Shown: positions 11,302-13,226 of the stretch, piece after piece
How positions within the stretch are numbered: the first letter of the stretch is position 1
How the letters are laid out: each line of letters starts with the position of its first letter
DNA from: CAZWUW01 sp964636895
GTDB lineage: Bacteria > Bacillota > Thermincolia > Thermincolales > CAZWUW01
Assembly (NCBI GenBank): GCA_964636895.1
Contig: CAZWUW010000078.1
Coordinates: forward strand, 1-13,226
Reading direction: 5' to 3'
DNA length: 13,226 bases
The notes under the pieces: generated by a model
Databases searched by the model: none
What the model saw: the letters and a program-made list of their open reading frames with translations, nothing else
Told to the model about the DNA's origin: nothing
Program-made: the position numbers and the translations under genes

Positions 11302-13226
11302 ATGGCGGCGATAAAGGAAGCCCTGCGCGAGCTTTTTTACGGGAGGATGCTGCCGGCTCTAAAGAATACGACCAACAGACGATTATCCCTGGGTCTTGGC
11401 TTTTTTTTATTGGTGACCCTGCTGCTGGCCTTGAATTTTTTGCCGGAGCGGCTGAATATAAAAGAGGGACAGGTTTCCCCGCGGACCATTAAAGCTACCC
11501 GCAGTATTGAATTTGTGGACCGGATAAAAACCGAAGAGGCAAAAAAACAGGCTGGACAGGCAGTGGGCCGGGTACACGATGAAAACCCTGCCGCCCTTGA
11601 GGATTTTAACAATGACCTGGCGGATATCCTGCAGAAAGTACGTGCCGGGCAGACCGATCCCCAATTAAATCCGGCGGCGAAAGCGGATAAGCTGAAGCAG
11701 GAACTCAATATGGAATTACCTCCTGAAGTCTATCAGGTGTTGGTTAAAGCTGATGCCGCCACCCTGCAGAATATTGAAACCAGGACTAAGGTTATTGCCG
11801 GCGAGGCATTACGCAAGGGAATCAAAGAGGAAATCCGGGATAACACTATAAATGCCATCCGGGAAGTTGAAGTGGCGGCACTGCCCTTTGCCGCGGAGTA
11901 TAAAGTTTTTATCGGGGCCATAATTCAGGCTTACCTGCCGGCCAATTTTATTTACAATAAAGAAGCCACGGCTGCCAATATTGAAGCGGCCCGGGAAGCT
12001 GTAGCACCGGTTCGGGTGACGGTTAAGCAGGGTGAAAAGATAATCGGTGAAGGCGATATTGTCACCGTTTATCATCTGCAAAAACTGGAGGCCCTTGGCT
12101 TGCTTAAGGTGAAAGGGTCCTTTAGCGCGGTTTTGGGCTTGGCGATTTTGGTAGCGGTAGGTATGGCCCTGGTGATGATTTACCTGCACCAGTATAGAAA
12201 GCAAATATATGATAATGAAGGGCTGCTTTTTTTGCTTGGCCTTATTGTTGTAAGCACCCTGGTGCTGTCAAAAATCATTATGGCTATTGAGCTGAGTTCC
12301 GATTATGCGTCCCTGTTGGGCTACCTATTTCCGGTAGCGGCGGCAGCCATGCTGATTGCCATACTGCTTGACTCCCGGCTGGCCTTGCTGGTAATCCCGA
12401 TTATCAGTATTATGCTTGGCATAATAACCGGTAATGATATGCGGGTAGCCTTGGTTGGCATGATTGGCGGTATGGTGGGGGTATACAGTGTGTCCCGGCT
12501 GAGCATCAGGTCTGACCTGGCCAAGGCCGGACTGCTGCATGTGAGTGTCGCTAATGTGATTAGCATAATGGCTGTGGAACTGGCCACTCGCGGCGCAAAT
12601 ACCGGTTTTTTGGCCGGGGGTTTAATGATGGGCATCCTCAACGGCCTGTTTTCAGGCGTGCTTACGATTGGCCTGCTGCCTTTCCTGGAAAGCGCCTATG
12701 GCATTGTTTCGGCAGTTAAATTACTGGAGTTGTCCAATCCCGGTCAACCATTGTTAAAAAGGCTTATGCTGGAGGCACCGGGCACATACCACCACAGTAT
12801 TATCGTGGGCAACTTGGCGGAAGCTGCCGCCGATGCCGTGGGCGGCGAATCATTGTTAGTCAGGGTAGGAGCGCTCTACCATGACATCGGCAAAATTAAA
12901 AGGCCGTATTTTTTCATTGAAAACCAACTTTCCTGTGAAAATCCCCATGAGAAAATAGCGCCTACTTTAAGCACGCTGATTATAACTTCCCATACCAAGG
13001 ATGGGGTGGAAATGGCCGGTGAAGCCAAGCTGCCCCGGGTGATACAGGATATTATTGAGCAGCATCATGGTACCGGGCTGGTGAGTTACTTTTTTCACCG
13101 GGCACTGGAAAACGATAAGAATGAAAAGACCGTTAATGAAGAAGATTTTCGTTATGAGGGACCTAAGCCCCAAACCAAGGAGGCGGCCCTGGTAATGATG
13201 GCCGATTCGGTTGAAGCGGCCGTGCG
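11302..13226 (+). CDS. pgpH: 7TM-HD cyclic-di-AMP phosphodiesterase PgpH/YqfF, 3' end outside window
   Basis: Membrane HD-domain enzyme; the Listeria homologue PgpH hydrolyses cyclic-di-AMP to pApA. The frame is open from ATG 11302 to the window end, 641 complete codons; full family members have about 700 or more, so only the tail is missing. Order: cytoplasmic N terminus and first membrane helix (about 27-45, LSLGLGFFLLVTLLLALNF), a large external domain (about 46-270, containing RSIEFVDRIKTEEAKKQAGQ), a cluster of membrane helices (about 274-475), then the HD domain. HD residues visible are His497/His498 (GTYHHS), the core His527-Asp528 in LYHDIGKIKRP, later histidines in THTKDG-like ITSHTKDGVE and IIEQHHGTG, and ADSVEAA at the end. 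The ribosome site is GGGAG at 11290-11294, and the gene is in the phoH unit. Confidence 0.95.
   Translation, partial: MAAIKEALRELFYGRMLPALKNTTNRRLSLGLGFFLLVTLLLALNFLPERLNIKEGQVSPRTIKATRSIEFVDRIKTEEAKKQAGQAVGRVHDENPAALEDFNNDLADILQKVRAGQTDPQLNPAAKADKLKQELNMELPPEVYQVLVKADAATLQNIETRTKVIAGEALRKGIKEEIRDNTINAIREVEVAALPFAAEYKVFIGAIIQAYLPANFIYNKEATAANIEAAREAVAPVRVTVKQGEKIIGEGDIVTVYHLQKLEALGLLKVKGSFSAVLGLAILVAVGMALVMIYLHQYRKQIYDNEGLLFLLGLIVVSTLVLSKIIMAIELSSDYASLLGYLFPVAAAAMLIAILLDSRLALLVIPIISIMLGIITGNDMRVALVGMIGGMVGVYSVSRLSIRSDLAKAGLLHVSVANVISIMAVELATRGANTGFLAGGLMMGILNGLFSGVLTIGLLPFLESAYGIVSAVKLLELSNPGQPLLKRLMLEAPGTYHHSIIVGNLAEAAADAVGGESLLVRVGALYHDIGKIKRPYFFIENQLSCENPHEKIAPTLSTLIITSHTKDGVEMAGEAKLPRVIQDIIEQHHGTGLVSYFFHRALENDKNEKTVNEEDFRYEGPKPQTKEAALVMMADSVEAAV

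Overview
The window is a chromosomal housekeeping block from a spore-forming Firmicute of roughly balanced base composition. The gene order matches the Bacillus subtilis run dnaJ-prmA(yqeT)-rsmE(yqeU)-mtaB(yqeV)-rpsU-yqeY-yqeZ-floA(yqfA)-yqfC-yqfD-phoH-yqfF, with extra genes (a HIT protein, an NlpC/P60 hydrolase and a 134-aa membrane protein) interleaved. The sporulation proteins YqfC and YqfD, strong AAGGAGG ribosome sites, four TTG starts and two sigma-H-like promoters suggest a Clostridia-type organism, perhaps Peptococcaceae (Desulfotomaculum/Pelotomaculum-like). That placement is inference. All genes are on the + strand.

Layout: 2-4126 is a protein-folding and RNA-modification operon: dnaJ (5' end outside the window), prmA, rsmE and mtaB. 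4193-4534 is a HIT-domain gene with a sigma-H-like promoter inside the end of mtaB. 4554-5360 is a self-contained rpsU-yqeY transcription unit with a consensus sigma-A promoter, a structured leader and an intrinsic terminator. 5418-6336 is a cell-wall hydrolase unit: a sigma-H-like promoter, a cyclic-di-AMP (ydaO/yuaA) riboswitch, a secreted NlpC/P60 gene with a Lys/Thr/Asn repeat linker, then a structured region and a second terminator. 6385-8667 is a membrane-microdomain unit: short NfeD, flotillin FloA and the 134-aa anchored protein. 8687-13226 is a sporulation/stress unit: yqfC (its ribosome site buried in a hairpin), yqfD, phoH and the start of yqfF/pgpH, which runs off the window.

How they work together: cyclic-di-AMP links two parts. 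The riboswitch senses it ahead of the hydrolase gene, and the last gene encodes a PgpH-type 7TM-HD protein, a family that degrades it. NfeD and FloA are known partners in lipid microdomains, and the 134-aa gene sits 3 bases after floA, so it may belong with them. PrmA, RsmE, MtaB, S21 and PhoH all relate to ribosome or tRNA function. I see no mobile element, CRISPR array, tRNA or rRNA. The less ordinary points are the regulatory structures and an in-frame palindromic insertion in rsmE. I found no clear evidence of a wholly new multi-gene system.
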